Of a stretch of DNA of 64,000 nt, positions 24,030 to 35,202 are shown piece after piece. Origin of the DNA: Ctenosaura bakeri. Lineage: Eukaryota > Chordata > Lepidosauria > Squamata > Iguanidae. Every line of letters starts with the position of its first letter. Positions within the stretch are counted from its first letter, which is position 1. The notes under the pieces were generated by a model, which saw nothing but the letters and a program-made list of their open reading frames with translations, did not search any database and was not told where the DNA came from. The translations under genes and the position numbers were made by a program. The stretch is taken from positions 124,001-188,000 of the forward strand of contig CAOLHI010001854.1 in assembly GCA_948474755.1 (NCBI GenBank). Direction: 5' to 3'.

Positions 24030-26285
24030 GCTTTGGGCTTTCAAGATCTTGCTTTTAGGTAAATATAATGAGGATGTCACCAAACCTGAACAATCTGTGT
24101 GGCCTCTAACACATTTCTGTCTCTCTCTACTTCACAGGCTTATTGTAAAGATTAAATTAAAAACTTTTTTTCAAAAAAAATGTCTAAGCTAAATCATACT
24201 GCAGAAGTCATTAATGTAAATGTTTCACAAGTGGTTTGAGTACCACAGTGTTACTCTCAGGAGAAATGATAAAACGGTGACTACTCTTTCAAAGTACCAT
24301 ACCATAATGTCATCAGATGAATATTGGCAGGGATATTGCCAAGGTAAGCTCTTAATTTTCACAAGCCTTCAGAGCAAATTGTCTATCAGGAACATATCAA
24401 GAGAAGGCTATGAGGCCAGTCAGATTTTTTAAAAATGAAAAAAATATTGGAAACAACAATGTACTTCACAAACCTATTAACTGTGAGGAATTACTGTGGC
24501 AACTTTATTTGGCTAGAGCATGGAAGTTTGTTAGGTGGGAGTACATGGTTTTGTAGACATGTTTAGGGCACATCATTTCTTTGGCACTGACATATATTCA
24601 AGATTACTATAATTTTAATAGATTATGTACCATTGAATCACCCAACCAAGGTGGTTTAAACACAGGCAGAGTTCAGATACCTTTTCATTTAGCATACTAC
24701 CTGTTGCATCATCTTCTTCTTCCTGGCATTACTACTGTCTCCACAACAACCATAAGAAGTGAAGGTCTGAGGCATAAAAACACAGATCAGACAAGATCAG
24801 AAATAAATACAACTAAAACAAGTAACAAAAACAGTGATTGACATTTTATAAATAATTGATAGAGTAACAATCTATAACAATGTATAATAAACAATAGCCT
24901 ACAGAAATAATAATTGAGAACACATACAGAAACATAGCCCTTAAAAAGATTTTCGGTAAGATGTTAACAGATTTGTCAGCAACTGCAAATTGTACTTTTT
25001 GCAAGTGGTTGTAGATTATAGCTGTTTTCCATGCCTATGTTTTAAGTTGTAGAAATCCATTGAGGCCTGTGTTTCCATATCTGTGCTCACTTTTTATTTG
25101 CCTGGGCTGTTCATACTATGTTTGTTACATGTTACGTATTGTTACTATAGCAATTATTTATGTACTGTTTTTATTTGTTAGAAATATGTTTACTTTTAAT
25201 AGTAGCTGCCAGACAACAAACCAACAGGTTAAGTTTTTCTTGGCATGAAAACATAGTGATGGGAGAGGTGCTGCTGTTTTAATTCTGGCTCCAAACTGAA
25301 TACACAGTGCATCCACTTTTTCACTCAGGTTCTTAATCAAATTGGAAACTCTAATTTCATATTAGTGTTTGGAAGCAGAAAATCAGTAGGTGGGACAGAT
25401 ACTGCAGATTAATTCATGATGCTACAGGGCCATTTTATGTATGTATGTATGTATGTATGTATGTTACTCTTTTCATCACTAACAGTAAAAATACAACAAA
25501 AATACAAAAGTGGAAAGTTTGCTGCCTTTTCATGTTACCCAAGATCTGTACCCGAGGTGCCCCTGGTTGGTATGATCCCCCAATACTTAGAGAACTGAAC
25601 TCTGTACACAAGAACCCTGTGGTGTAGCTTATCTGTATTTGATAATTTAATTATATTTGCTGGTTAGAAATCTCAGAGACAACATTAAGTAGAAGCAGCA
25701 GTGCACACTTAAAATGTTTTCTTTTCTATTTATTTGTTTCCTTTAGTTCTCATATCTGCTGGGAATTAGAATGGAAAACAGTTCAACATTGTGTAGGCTT
25801 TTATAGCCCCCAGAAATGGTTGGTCAATGAAACATTTTGTCTAATCAATTTACTCTGCTTGCCGACTTTTGAATAATTTCAACACTGATGATTTAAAACA
25901 TTTCCTTAAGTGAGCCTGGAGTGTTGATATATACGTTGTGGAGTATGATATCTAGTTGGAAGAGTCTTATTTATAACTTCAGGGTGAAATTCACTTTATT
26001 TCTGAAAAGGTCTGGCCCATTAAGCTTTGTAAGTGAAGTGTGTGGGTGGGCAATACATAGAGGAGTAAAAATGGCTCATTTTCTTCTATACACGAAGGCT
26101 TACCCAGCTTAAATTTAGTTGTAATACTATCTGTACAAACAGAATAGATTGAAATCATTGCCAGAGAAGAGAATTATGTTAAAAAGCATGCTCTAAACTT
26201 GTCTGAATCTTTGCTTTTAATTCAGCACTGTAAAACAGCAGAAGGCCTATACACCATGACTGGTAAAATAGGATGTGGTTTAAAA
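24030..26285. other. Unique stretch with a TATG microsatellite
   Basis: Contains a (TATG)n array at 25436-25464. Short frames have no recognisable domain. An A-rich segment at 24770-24930 has a retroelement 3'-end texture but was not assigned. Confidence 0.4.
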
Positions 26286-26287
26286 CA

Positions 26288-26352
26288 CTCACTCACACAC
26301 ACACACACACCAATATCAAGGCTTTCCTAGGATCCCGCCACACACACACACA
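26288..26352. repeat. CA dinucleotide runs
   Basis: (CA)n lies at about 26291-26311 and again at 26339-26351, separated by unique sequence. Confidence 0.7.
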
Positions 26353-26466
26353 TCCAAAGGCATGCAAAAGTTTCAGGAACCACATGACAATTGCATTTTG
26401 GAATTTTCAAGAAAAATGGAAAGGTCTAAAAGCCCATTGGACAGTTAAAATTCTCTTCTGTGTCAG

Positions 26467-27468
26467 CATATAATTAGGCGGAGTTTATTGAGGGTTTGGA
26501 ATATATATAAGAAAACATTTTATTTAAAAAAGCCAAGGTGGGTGTCTCTGCAGGAGGCACAGGATTCTCTTGTTAGTAATGGTGGTTGTCTGACATATGA
26601 GAATATATTATATAGGAGTAGAGGTAAAGATGAATTGAAGTCATTGGATGAGCTGAAGGATTTAGGCTTCAATGGTAATTGGTTTCATCACAGAATTATT
26701 TTTGAATTATTTAAAAAAGATCGGGATGGAGAGGGAATACAAGAGGAAAATATGGCCGATAAGGAATTAGATATAGGTCATTTAATTGGTCAAGGTCATA
26801 TTTCGAGTAAAATTTATCAAATATTGTTAAAATTCGAAACTGAAAGGGTAATAATTAAGGACCATATGATTAAATGGGCAAATGATTTTGGGTATTCTAT
26901 TGATTTGGATGAATGGAGGAAGGCCTGGAATATTAATATAAAATTTACTAGAAGTGTTAATTTGAGGGAAAATTTTTATAAAATGCTATATCGTTGGTAT
27001 TTTACCCCACAAAAAATTGCTAAGATATACAATAATTGTTCTAATAGATGTTGGAAATGTAGGAAAGAATTAGGAATATTATTTCATATTTGGTGGCAAT
27101 GCCGGTCGGCAAAGGAGTATTGGAATCAAATACATGATGCAATTAAGAAAGTATTACAGGTTGATTTTGAATTTAGCCCAAAATTATATCTTCCGAATAT
27201 GTTAGATGAGGGTCATAATCAGAAATATTACAATAGAATTTTGTTATACATGGTGACGGCAGCCAGACTGGTATACGCTCAACACTGGAAGAGGAGTGAA
27301 ATACCGACCTTAGATCAACGGATATTGAAATTGTATGAGATGTACCAGATGGATGTATTAACAGCTTTGATTGATATAAGGATCGATAAAGATAAAGTAG
27401 AAAAAGAATGGGTTAGGGTGACTCAAATGTGGATTGAACAATGGGAAGGGATTTATTTAGGATGAGAT
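26467..27468 (+). CDS. L1 ORF2 C-terminal domain, 5'-truncated but uninterrupted
   Basis: The frame is open from the insertion junction to the stop at 27466-27468. The first codon usable as a start is a TTG at 26488, but this is not a real start; the true one lies in the missing 5' part. The protein shows the L1 C-terminal layout: an LYRWYFTP segment (about residues 167-174 counted from 26488), then AKIY, then a cysteine-rich motif C188-x2-C191-x8-H200-x4-C205 in CWKCRKELGILFHIWWQC. That Cys/His segment is required for L1 retrotransposition in studied relatives. Endonuclease and reverse transcriptase are absent, so the fragment is not autonomous and is unlikely to be expressed. It is AT-rich, like other squamate L1s. 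Confidence 0.88.
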
Positions 27469-27615
27469 TGGTTTTATATGTTTTAGAAGATATAATGTAT
27501 AGAGGATACATTAGTTGGTTGCTTTTTCCCCCTCTCTTTTATGTTGTGTGTAAGTTCATTTATTTTTTGATCATTGTAACTTATTCATTTTGCTCTTGTA
27601 ATATATATGTGATTA

Positions 27616-27621
27616 AATAAA
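27616..27621 (+). promoter_or_regulatory. L1 poly-A signal
   Basis: AATAAA about ten bases before the terminal A run of the L1 insertion. Confidence 0.75.
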
Positions 27622-27741
27622 GAAATTATTAAAAAAAATTTCTCTTCTGTGTCTTTCGAATTTGTGATACCATATACTGCTGATAGTGCAATTAAAAAGT
27701 CAAATCACAATGGTTTACCTTTTTAAACATACCTATGAAGC

Positions 27742-27935
27742 TTGCCAGCATGGTATGGTAGTTTAAACATCGGACTGCAACCATGGAGACCAAGGTTCAG
27801 TTCTTCGCTTGGGCATGGAAACCCACTGGGTGACTTTGGATGTGTCACACACTCTCAGCACTAGAACAAACCCCATGATAGGTTCATCTTAGGGTTGCCA
27901 TAAGTTGGAGACAGCTTGAAGGAAAACAAGATAGA
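27742..27935 (+). mobile_element. Sauria SINE with internal deletion
   Basis: The head is ggtatggtagtttaaacatc and then gactgcaaccatggagacca. The B-box region (aaggttcagttctt) is diverged. After the cacacactctcagcac segment it jumps directly to aaccccatgataggttcatc, missing the central caaatcttgccaag section found in the 2878 copy. It ends with the Bov-B-like tail. Confidence 0.85.
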
Positions 27936-27939
27936 CAGC

Positions 27940-29155
27940 TTAACAGGGAAATGCTATACTGATTTAGTTGAAACTTCTATGAAATTAATATAATTAACTA
28001 TTTAATTTCTTCCAAATGGAATCTAAGTTGGCATTCTCTCTGGTTGTAGAATTTTGTAGGTTAAACTGGGGATGTCACTTCTCATTGCTGAAAACTGTTG
28101 GCATTTCGTTCTCAGGTCTTAATAGGTTTATAGTTAGTGTGCTAGAGCCATGAAGGGATTTTTGTGACAGAAAAGTTACATGTGGGTCAGGATTGAACTT
28201 CTATTACACAAATCCACATGACTTACTGTCATAATGCAGCTGGTCAACATCTTTAAAACAGCTGTGAAAAAAAGAAAGTTACATATATTTGGGCCGCAAT
28301 CTATTTCTGCATGTATTTAGTTTCCCTTAAATCCAGGGAATTAATCTTACATAATTGAGAGAATGGCCATAATTATTAACAGAACTACTGGGCATGAAAC
28401 ATGAATAAAGATAGCACTGTATCTAATTATATATTGCTATTTATCTATTTCAAGTATCTCTGGTGAAATCTTGCCCTACTAAGTAAAATGACAAATGTTT
28501 CAAAATCCAGATTAACACAGTCTATTGCAATTTTTGTTTAGCAAATGGTATTATTCAAATTTTTGTTTGCCTCAAAATACTGTACAAAAATGATAGATCA
28601 TGTTGAGTAGGATACTGATTTAATCAGAAAATTGTAGTTATTAACTATGTTGTTCTATATCTGTTTACTCAAAAGTAAATCCCACTGAGTCCAATAAAGC
28701 TAAATGTTAGATAAATGAGTAACATATTGCAACCTAAGGATAGTCAGTACCTATAAAGTTAGATTGATCTTGGAATGATTTGAAGGTATATTCTATGTGC
28801 AAGAAGTTGGTTCAGTAATATGACAGATGGTGTTACTATGGTGAGTTGGCATATTGCTAGAAATAGTTGGATAAGGACCCCGGACAGGTGGAATTATGCT
28901 CATGAGACAAAATTTATTCAGCAGAGAGGCTACACAGATAAATTTATCCTCAGATGAAATACAGATAGCTATATAAATTGAAGAGAATATACAATAATCA
29001 GATATCATTATAATATTTTATAAAATTATCACCATTATTGTCAGTACCACATCAATATATATGTTATATCTATTTAGTATCTATTTCAGCAGGCACTGAA
29101 CAAATAAATATAGTCACTTACAATAGAGTTACAGTCTAAAAGCTGATTATAACAG
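27940..29155. other. Unique stretch, no gene seen
   Basis: AT-rich. A short segment at about 28665-28740 (aagtaaatcccactgagtcc, then gcaacctaagga) resembles an old interspersed repeat common in reptiles. A relative may lie at 10335-10405. Confidence 0.4.
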
Positions 29156-29163
29156 TCTTCTGA

Positions 29164-29253
29164 GGCCCTTTCTGACTACACAATTATAGCATGATGATTC
29201 CACTTGAACTGCAAGTGTTTCATCCTATGGAATACTACTACTACTACTACTAC

Positions 29254-29285
<32 letters not shown>

Positions 29286-29366
29286 CTTCTTCTTCTTCTT
29301 CTTCTTCTTCTTCTTCTTCTTGCAGCTACAGTGGAATCATTTAATTCTGTACTGTAGAAGGATCCC
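29164..29366. mobile_element. Harbinger-like MITE with a microsatellite in its centre
   Basis: The left arm starts GGCCCTTTCTGACTACAC and continues attatagcatgatgattcca, as in the other copies. The right arm is shortened: gtggaatcatttaattctgt, then gtagaaggatcc. Between them the loop is replaced or expanded by (TAC)8 followed by about 22 TTC units. Confidence 0.65.
29233..29321. repeat. (TAC)n(TTC)n compound microsatellite
   Basis: TAC units at 29233-29256 are followed by an uninterrupted TTC tract at 29257-29321. The TTC tract is a GAA/TTC-type polypurine-polypyrimidine repeat. Confidence 0.95.
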
Positions 29367-29487
29367 CGGTTTATTTAGTTGCATCCCTATATAATTGATC
29401 TATTTTTGAGAGATATAATATCAAGAACACATACTTATGCATCATAAAAACTATAAGAACCAATTTTTCTAATCACTGATACTTTAA

Positions 29488-29680
29488 GGCCATTTCCTCA
29501 CTACATTGTTATAGTGCTATTATTTCACTTTCAACATCCTGTGGAATCCTGGGGTTTGTAGTTTAGGGACAGGCCTTTAGAATTCTCAGCCAGAGAGCTC
29601 TTTGACCTGCAAATCCCAGAATTCCACAGGATTTTGAAAGTGAAATAATAGTACTGTAACAGTGTAGTGCAGAAATGGCC
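29488..29680. mobile_element. Harbinger-like MITE, 193 bp, TAA target duplication
   Basis: The best-preserved MITE of this family here. GGCCATTTCCTCACTAC at the left and GTAGTGCAGAAATGGCC at the right are inverted repeats. Inner inverted segments pair as well (atagtgctattatttcactt with aagtgaaataatagtactgt; atcctgtggaat with attccacaggat). It is flanked by TAA at 29485-29487 and TAA at 29681-29683, a 3-bp duplication matching the TWA preference of PIF/Harbinger transposases. No coding sequence. Confidence 0.82.
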
Positions 29681-29689
29681 TAAGTCTAA

Positions 29690-30580
29690 CGTAAGTCCAT
29701 CTTTCTAATACTACTTGGCTAATTCAGATTTTCTGGACTGAAGAATGAATGAGAAGTATCAAGCTGAGAAAACCTGAAATGAAAAAGTAAGAGGTATTTT
29801 TTAAGAGTATATATTAAAAACATGAAAAGGGTAAGTGTTAAGGTAATTAGGGATGAAGCAATAGAGCCATCCAAACTATGGTACTGGGTGGGAATTCAGG
29901 TGTGAGATGCCACACAAAAAGAAAGTTGCTAGGTTTGAGGAAGAACTGAAATAAGATAGGGCTTAATGAGAAAAACTGAACAGAAGAACTGTGCATGAGT
30001 CGTGAAAGTTTAGCCCTTTAAATGTTTTGACCTATTGGCTGCCAGACTTGCTATGTTCCCTCCATGTGTTCAGTGTAGCTGTGTGTTCTCTTTTGTTTTT
30101 CCTGGGAGCGCACAAATGTAATAGCTTAGATTTCTCTGTCTCTGGCCCTTTCTTCATGGACGTGGCATCCCAGCATGGGGATGGGAGAGGAGTGGGACTG
30201 TGATGATGCTTACTCCCTTCTGCAGGGAGACAGTCCAGTGTAGAGGGGAGCATCCCCATCACACTTGCTTCCTGCCAAAGGTACTGCTGCCAGGATCACA
30301 ACCAGAGGATGGCAAGATAAGGTAAGGATGTGGAAATGGACTCTGTCTCTGCCTGCCTGCCTGCCTGTCTCCTTGTGCTTCTGCTTGATCAGTATACCAT
30401 CCTTCCTTATCACTACTGTCAGTGGTGATACTTGGATGTATCCTTTCCTTTGGCCAAAGTTACTTGTGTATGTGTGTCTTTCTTTCTTTCCTTCTCTTTT
30501 CTACCTTCCTACCTTGTGTTTGGGGATTCAAGTCAGCTCTGTGTCCACCTGGGGATACAGTGAGGTGTGGTTTGTTTATC
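29690..30580. other. Unique stretch, no gene seen
   Basis: Contains a (TGCC)n-like run near 30350-30370 and a TTTC-rich patch at 30479-30500. Open frames in several phases here have no recognisable domain. Confidence 0.4.
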
Positions 30581-30582
30581 CA

Positions 30583-30650
30583 CCCTAACAATGGGTTCAC
30601 CTTAGAGTTGCCATAAGTTGGACATGACTTGAAGTCACAGGACAATAATT
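30583..30650 (+). mobile_element. Sauria SINE 3' fragment
   Basis: The tail segment reads aatgggttcaccttagagtt, then gccataagttggacatgact, then tgaagtcacaggacaa. No head. Confidence 0.7.
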
Positions 30651-30659
30651 TATTTCCAT

Positions 30660-32630
30660 TAAAAGCAAGCAGATTTGAATGAGGTCAAGCCTAACATATC
30701 ATAATCGGACTGTTGATCACAATATGTGTGTCTTGGATTGCCAGTTGCTAACTAATGGCATTCTGAATCTTTGCTGCAATGTTATTTTATAATTTCTGCA
30801 CAAAGCACACAAGTAGGTATATCCAAGCAAGTGCTTGGACTATGTAGTAGCTCGTATCTTCAAAAGAAAAGAAAAGTAAATAGACTTCAGAGAAAAGTAA
30901 AATAAACCTTTCCCTGAGTTTAACATGAAACTAATCACATATGCTGTGTTTTCAGAAATTAATAAAAAGCTTGTTCAACATGAGATTTGGCTTCCCTCAC
31001 TTCTCTTTGAGAAACCCCAGATCCTAATTCTCCAACTATTTATAGCCTGTGCAGCATAAGTGAAGTAAAATAATCTATCTGCTAATGCTATGTTTCAGCC
31101 ATCTATTGATCAGACAGTTGGGCAGATTTAACCAGTTCAGCAAAATGACCTTGATTCAGGATACCTGGTAACTATTTCTGGCTGTGTAGCTTTCCATTTT
31201 TTCCATTTCTATTTCTTTAATACAAGCCACTGGACCGCAAACAGCAATTCTGGTTTTAATTATTAAGGTAGGAAATAAAGCTAGCTAGGTAGGTAAATAT
31301 GTGATGATCTGTTCAAGTTTTAGAAGTGTCGTGAAAACAAGTTGACAACACAGTTAAGACAGGTTACCCCCTCCAATGTTGCTCTACTGACATGAAGAAA
31401 GATTACCTGAAGAGGAGAACATTTTCAGAGAACATTCTAGATATTGTAGTGATCCAAGGATGCTCTCCTCAAGAGTAGATTGTTTTTCACATGAGGAGAG
31501 TGGAGATGGAGAGTAACAAGATTAGTGAACTCTCTTCTTGATATTTTCTCCCTGTATCTATTACTTATAGTTCCTGAATAGTGTTTTAAGGGGGAGTGGG
31601 ATTAAAGAAGCAGAAATTGAAGAGAATCTAAAGCTACATGATATCTTTTTTTTTCTTCCCAAAACTAATATATATGCTAAGCCCTACCAGGGAACCCATT
31701 GTCCAGCTGGATTTCTCAAAATGAAACAGCAGTATTAAATAATGTAAATTTTGAGAGTAAACTAAAAAAAAAGAAAAAGAAAAAGAAAAAAAAATCACTG
31801 TGAATACTATATATTCACCAGAATTTGCAAAGTTACTTTTCAAATGTAATTTGTTCCCATGGCTTGTCATATTGTTTGAAAAACTCAGATCCAACACCTT
31901 GCAGCAAAGTCCAGCTATGGGGAGGGGGGACACTTTTGCTGGCCACTGGGGAAAGATACCAGAAACGTGTTTAATAATTTTTTCCTAGAATGCTGTGCCA
32001 GACACAGAAATCGGGGTGGGGGGATAAGCTTATAGCCTACTTTGACTTTACATTCTCCCTCTCTTTAGTGCTGCTTTGCCCACCCACCCTACAAGTAGTT
32101 CAAGCAAGTTGCTGGGTGTTTGAGGCTGGGTAGGAATTTTGTCCTCCCTACCCTGCACCACTGTGTATGGGGAATGGACAATTAGTCTTGGGTGTGCCAA
32201 TTTAATAGCAGTCACTGACACAGGGGCAGGAGAAAATTGGTGAGTCAGCAGTGAGCAGATCTAGGTACTGATTTAGTGAAGAGGACATCTTTAGATTTGC
32301 TCTTGCACAGCGTGTAGGGAGTGGGAAAGGAGTCTACTCTTGGGACTGACCTGGGGCGCATTTCCCTCTTATGTCATGGAATGTGGGGAGGGAAGGAAGG
32401 TCTCCCTTGTTGACAGATGGCTGGATGTGCAACCAAGATGGTGGCTGGCACCCAAAGCCTGGGTGTTTAATTCAGGAGTGACTGTGGAAGAGGTCAGGTT
32501 AAGACTGCTGGCCACAGCTGGACCCCACTTTGGGTTCCTCTCCAAGCAGATCTTAGTTCTTAAACTTTAATAGTTGAGTTGGCCTGTTAGTACCCATTTT
32601 TGTTGTCTGGTGTCTTTATTTCCTAGTTAG
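30660..32630. other. Unique stretch with A-rich tracts
   Basis: GAAAA/AAAAG-rich tracts lie at 30863-30880 and 31765-31797. No coding sequence was recognised. Confidence 0.4.
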
Positions 32631-32640
32631 TAAACAATTA

Positions 32641-32891
32641 CAGTAGAGTCCCAGTTATCCAATGCTCGGTAATCCGACACTCCGGATTAACCGATGTCAC
32701 GGCGGCCTGGGGGCGTGGCTGTGGGCGTTTCCGCACCCCCAGACACGCCCCGACATTCCCCCAGGCCCACCCTGACATGCCCCCGACACGCCCCCAAAAT
32801 GGCGGCCACCATGGGAGTCCTGGTAATCCGACCTTTTCAGTTATCCGATGCTGCGGCCGCCCATTTGCGTCGGATGACTGGGACTCTACTG
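32641..32891. mobile_element. Tigger/pogo-like MITE with GC-rich interior
   Basis: Terminal inverted repeats CAGTAGAGTCCCAGTTATCC (left) and the reverse complement of CAGTAGAGTCCCAGTCATCC (right) match at 19 of 20 positions. They are flanked by TA on both sides (32639-32640 and 32892-32893), the target duplication of the Tc1/mariner superfamily. The ends resemble Tigger-type elements. The 251-bp body holds no transposase. Its centre (about 32695-32815) is rich in C, G and CpG, in sharp contrast to its neighbourhood. Confidence 0.85.
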
Positions 32892-33047
32892 TACCTATTG
32901 TTGTTATTCATAGCAGTTATTCATGAGGCATTACTTGTTGCACTGCCCATTGCTTTTCTATTACATTATATTTTTTGAGGAAAAAAAACTTTTGGAATGA
33001 TAAAAGAATAACATAAATCACTGTAAAAATGTTTCCTTATCATTCAA

Positions 33048-33110
33048 AGACATAGTTATGTTAGCCTGGATCAGTATGGAAAAGGGATGTCATGGCACCC
33101 TTGAGACTAA
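33048..33110. mobile_element. Outer palindromic repeat, left part (split)
   Basis: Reads tatgttagcctggatcagta, then aaaagggatgtcatggcacc, then cttgagactaa. It resumes at about 34137 with ctgagagaagtttgtagcac. The same family, unsplit, lies at 50744-50933. It is split by the MITE beginning at 33111. Confidence 0.6.
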
Positions 33111-33312
33111 GCCCATTTCTGCACCACACCATTATAGTGCTATTATTCCACTTCCAACATCCTGTGGAATTCTGGGTTCTGTAGTTGACTGAGGCCAAAG
33201 AGAGCTCTTTGGCTGAGAATTCTAAATATCCCTCCCTAAACTGCAAACCCAGAATTCCATAGGATGTTGAAAGTGGAATGATAGCACTGTTAACAGTATA
33301 GTGCAGAAACGG
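33111..33312. mobile_element. Harbinger-like MITE, middle layer of a nest
   Basis: GCCCATTTCTGCACCACAC at the left leads into attatagtgctattattcca, cttccaacatcctgtggaat and the mirrored right arm, ending gtgcagaaacgg at 33312. The last bases of the element (agaaaatggtc) appear at 34126-34136, beyond an inserted hAT-like element. The flanking trinucleotides are taa (33108-33110) and tta (34137-34139). Confidence 0.75.
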
Positions 33313-34125
33313 CAGTGATATATTTAAGTCTTTTACTCTAAGTCTCAAGTCATATCTTCAAGTCGAGTCTCAAGTCCTTGCAAGATAATTTGAGTTTGAA
33401 GTCAAGTCTCAAGTATGAGAGCCAACAGAGGGGGAAAAAAGAGCTGTGATCTATCCAGGGCAGGGTTAAGTTGAGAGCAAGCAGGTTTGGAAGGAAGGCT
33501 TCAGCCATGGAACAACAGGAAAGCCCTTCTGAAGCAAATTGCTTTCCACACTGCCATGGCTGTAAAGGACACTGTCTCTTTCCTGTTTACTCATGAGCAA
33601 GTAGGTTTTCTTTCCCATTTACTCATGAGCAAGCAGGCTTTCTTTCCTGTTTACTTGCAACTGAGTAAGGAGGGGCTAAATGGAGAAAGGAGAGCAGGAG
33701 GAAGATTTCAAATAACATTGATGGGACTGCAACTCCTGACCCTCCCCTCAGCCCATATGCAGAGACAACTCCTTACCCATAATCACCAGAAAAAAAAGGT
33801 GCAAAGCCCTGTTTTCCCTCTCTGAATTCATCCTGCTCTTTTGCTTTCCTATAAACAGCTTCTGGGAAAAGGTGGGAAACAAAAGAGAGGCAGAGAGGTG
33901 GGGATAAAGGAGTCTGTAAAGCTCTGATTGGGTCATCAGCACAACGTTCCCGCACTGCTAATTGGGGAAAGGTTGCAGCGGGAGGTGGGCAGCAAGTGAG
34001 TCACTAAAAAAGACGAGTTTGGGTCAGTCGAGTCTGTCAATCATTTATTGACAATTTGAGTGCTTGTCAAGTCCTTGAAGAGTCCAACTTGAGTCTGAGT
34101 CGATCGACTTGAGTCTACATCACTG
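33313..34125. mobile_element. hAT-like non-autonomous element with AAGTC arrays (813 bp)
   Basis: Ends are CAGTGATATATTTAAGTC (left) and, reversed, CAGTGATGTAGACTCAAGTC (right). They are flanked by agaaacgg (33305-33312) and agaaaatg or agaaaatgg (34126-34134), consistent with a decayed 8-bp duplication. About 120 bases at each end are packed with AAGTC, TCAAGT and GAGTC words in both orientations. The interior has no transposase. It carries near-repeats of tttcctgtttactcatgagc at 33578-33655. A relative with the same ends is at 43328-44095. Confidence 0.75.
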
Positions 34126-34136
34126 AGAAAATGGTC

Positions 34137-34252
34137 TTACTGAGAGAAGTTTGTAGCACAATCTTTTGTCGACTGAGTCAGTCTAGAAAGTTTACACTAC
34201 AAACTTCTTTCAGTTAGTCTCAAAGATGCTATAATATTCCCTTGCATGTCTC
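34137..34252. mobile_element. Outer palindromic repeat, right part
   Basis: Continues the element split at 33110: ctgagagaagtttgtagcac, then tagaaagtttacactacaaa, cttctttcagttagtctcaa and agatgctat. The repeated gttagtctc segment mirrors the left part. Confidence 0.55.
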
Positions 34253-34254
34253 TT

Positions 34255-35200
34255 TATAGGTAACATTTGGAAATAATTAGAAACTGTTACACATTCTCCA
34301 AAGAAGTTATTTTACTCACTACTTGTTTCTCTTCCTTTATTATGCAGTGTTTGGAATGTAACTACATAACACCCTCATTAATCCCTTCCTGTGCTATAAG
34401 AAGCAACTCATGGTAGGGAACTGCGTTGCTGGTAACTTGTAATTTCCAGACTCTTGTTTTGGTATACTTCTGTATGAATCATGAATATTTGATGAGAGAC
34501 TGTAGAGAGCTAACCAAATAAGGCAGTGTGATCATTCTTCTAAGCCATTGGATAAATTCTTGTCCTATGACTAAAGAGACTGCCTATTGTTGTACCAAGA
34601 ACTTGTGTCACCAATGACATTTCTATGCAGGCATTCAGCAGCACAAATATTATCTGAAAATGCAATGTGAGGCTTGTGACTGCCACATTAATTGATAAAG
34701 ACAGCTATACAGAAGATTCAGAGGCCTAATTTCCAGGGATATATTAATGACTCTTCTTACCCCTGAAAATTACTGGGGAAGGAAAGGCCTTTGGCAGACT
34801 CCCCTACCATGTCCCACATACTGTAAGAAAAAGATACAATGGACCTTTAAAAACAAATGTGAATATTCCTTTTATTAATAGTACTTATATTTTAGCAAAT
34901 GGAACACTGCATGTGTTTTAAATTATGCAAGCCAATTATACTAATAGGATCAAAGCAGAAGAATTTAAAAATAAAGTAAGATACGTGCCAACAATTTCAG
35001 CTTTGTTGCAACATAATTATTTTATCTGATGCTAAAGATTTTCCCCTGATAATTCTGGTTTCTGTACATAAATTATGTAAAACACTGAAGTCCAGTTGCT
35101 TAGGGCCCCATAGGAAGGTCCATGAAGTATTATTTCTGAAAGGATCCTTGCCTGCAGCATCAAGGGCACCAGGAAAAACCATTTCTGGTTTTATGAACAA
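34255..35200. other. Unique stretch, no gene seen
   Basis: AT-rich, with no recognisable coding or repeat signal. Confidence 0.4.
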
Positions 35201-35202
35201 CT

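Larger units (their letters stand above)
26465..27634 (+). mobile_element. 5'-truncated L1 LINE with target-site duplication
   Basis: An insertion of about 1.17 kb bounded by a duplication: aaaattctcttctgtgtc at 26447-26464 and aaaatttctcttctgtgtc at 27635-27653, differing by one T. The left junction is TT/AAAA, the L1 endonuclease preference. The element holds the last 325 or more codons of ORF2, a short 3' UTR, AATAAA at 27616-27621 and an A run. The open frame, readable duplication and intact poly-A signal mark it as one of the younger insertions here. L1 supplies reverse transcriptase for itself and for mRNA retrocopies such as the helicase pseudogene. Confidence 0.9.

Noticed and set aside
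29191..29394. 67-codon frame with a Phe run
   Set aside because: Produced by the TTC microsatellite inside a MITE.
32694..32978. 94-codon frame with a good Kozak ATG
   Set aside because: It starts in the GC-rich MITE core and runs into unique DNA. There is no domain, and the coding look comes from GC-rich composition.
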